From Chloroflexota bacterium (lineage in GTDB: Bacteria > Chloroflexota > Limnocylindria > QHBO01), in the NCBI GenBank assembly GCA_023250255.1, contig JAHFBB010000071.1, forward strand, positions 1-5,791: a stretch of DNA of 5,791 nt, read 5' to 3'. A program made the translations under genes and the position numbers. The notes beneath the pieces were generated by a model. It made no database searches and was not told the origin of the DNA. It worked only from the letters and a program-made list of their open reading frames with translations. The stretch's first letter is position 1; every line of letters begins with the position of its first letter. Below are positions 5,276-5,791 of this stretch, piece by piece.

Positions 5276-5544
5276 GCCGTGCTCAGGCGGGGAACTAGCG
5301 GTGCCCTGTCACCCGCAATCCGCTCTAGCGGGGCCGACATCCCGGCCGAGGCTGGCGAACCTTCGCCTCCCACGACATCATCCGACGTTGAGAGTCGGGC
5401 CCCACGCGACGCAGGCCTGTGAACCCCGTCAGATCCGGAAGGAAGCAGCGGTAAGCGGTCGCCGGCGGGTGCCGTGGGATGACCTGGCTGGAGCCGAGTG
5501 GTGGCGCGTATGCGAGGGCCGTTGGTCGGAGCCGGGCGCACGGC
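5276..5544 (+). ncRNA. ffs: Signal recognition particle RNA, large bacterial type with Alu domain
   Basis: The ends pair: GCCGTGC (5276-5282) with GCACGGC (5538-5544), giving 269 nt, close to the 271 nt of the Bacillus scRNA. The 5' part contains the conserved Alu-domain strings AGCGGTGCCCTGT and CGCAATCCGCTCTAGC. The central part has the Ffh-binding S domain, GTCAGATCCGGAAGGAAGCAG, with the GGAA tetraloop at 5437-5440. CCCACG (5401-5406) can pair with CGTGGG (5473-5478) in helix 5. The RNA scaffolds Ffh for co-translational targeting of membrane and secreted proteins. The start and end are set by the terminal helix and may be off by a few bases. Confidence 0.93.
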
Positions 5545-5553
5545 AATCTCGTG

Positions 5554-5559
5554 TAGGGT
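5554..5559 (+). promoter_or_regulatory. -10 element of dnaX
   Basis: TAGGGT ends 9 nt before the dnaX ATG and begins 10 nt after the SRP RNA 3' end. The spacing is the same as for the tadA-like and PMT genes. No Shine-Dalgarno sequence precedes the ATG. Read-through from the SRP RNA promoter is an alternative source of mRNA, since no terminator is visible between them. Confidence 0.45.
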
Positions 5560-5568
5560 GTAGTTCTC

Positions 5569-5791
5569 ATGACTGCTGCCCGGGCGCATGCCAGCGCCCC
5601 TGACCCTGTGCCCCCGGCCGACCTCACCACCGAGCCAGCCCAGCACGTCGCGCTCTATCGGCGCTGGCGCGCGCAGCGCTTCGGCGAACTCATCGGCCAG
5701 GACCCGATCGTCAACACCCTGCGGCGCGCCGTGGCCACCGACAAGATCACTCACGCCTACCTGTTCGTCGGTCCGCGTGGCACAGGAAAGA
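5569..5791 (+). CDS. dnaX: DNA polymerase III subunit gamma/tau, N-terminal part (3' partial)
   Basis: The ATG at 5569 opens a frame that runs off the window after 74 codons. After an Ala/Pro-rich leader of about 27 residues comes the DnaX signature ALYRRWRAQRFGELIGQD, then HAYLFVGPRGTGK at the window edge, which is the Walker A motif of the clamp-loader ATPase. DnaX forms the motor and organising subunit of the clamp loader that places the beta clamp at replication forks. The usual Pro in the RWRPxxF stretch is Ala here. The N-terminal leader is longer than typical, and a GTG at 5608 is an alternative start, though the -10 spacing favours 5569. The position after the SRP RNA matches Bacillus gene order. 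Confidence 0.93.
   Translation, partial: MTAARAHASAPDPVPPADLTTEPAQHVALYRRWRAQRFGELIGQDPIVNTLRRAVATDKITHAYLFVGPRGTGK

Overview
The window is GC-rich bacterial DNA. It looks like a poorly characterised terrestrial or aquatic lineage, most likely Chloroflexota (Limnocylindria-like), with deep Actinomycetota as the alternative. This placement is inferred from the Cys-containing SLH repeats, the large Alu-domain SRP RNA, promoters that sit right against start codons, and base composition. No marker here settles the phylum.

Layout. 1-1179 (+) is the 3' part of a secreted TolB-type beta-propeller protein ending in two SLH repeats. 1369-1965 (+) is a small membrane protein with a degenerate CDP-alcohol phosphatidyltransferase signature. 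2098-2965 (+) is a two-gene operon: an ArsR-type repressor overlapping an AHSA1/SRPBCC protein, behind a promoter whose palindromic operator covers the repressor start codon. 3091-4539 (-) is a PMT/GT39-type membrane mannosyltransferase. A 55-bp divergent promoter region separates it from a conserved housekeeping block on the + strand: tadA-like deaminase, tRNA-Ser(CGA), tRNA-Ser(GGA), the large SRP RNA, and the start of dnaX. The tadA - SRP RNA - dnaX order also occurs in Bacillus, so 4595-5791 is probably ancestral backbone and 1-4539 more variable.

Hidden structure. The gaps around the membrane-protein and ArsR/SRPBCC genes hold minus-strand remnants of the C-terminal end of a PMT-family mannosyltransferase. 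At 1204-1266 the reverse strand reads LPDDTINSGPPPEGWCWI-stop; the intact PMT at 3091 ends LPDDQINSGPPPHSWCWI-stop. At 1978-2013 it reads SGPPPDGWCWI-stop, and at 3048-3070 there is a shorter trace. Each remnant abuts sequence resembling a tRNA 3' end (T arm to CCA, + strand), most clearly at 2009-2045. The remnants bracket two gene cassettes, which suggests repeated insertion or recombination next to the PMT locus.

Other points. The positional TadA orthologue has HAV where the family has the catalytic HAE motif. Several transcription units (PMT, tadA, dnaX and probably arsR) appear leaderless, with the -10 hexamer about 9 nt from the start codon.
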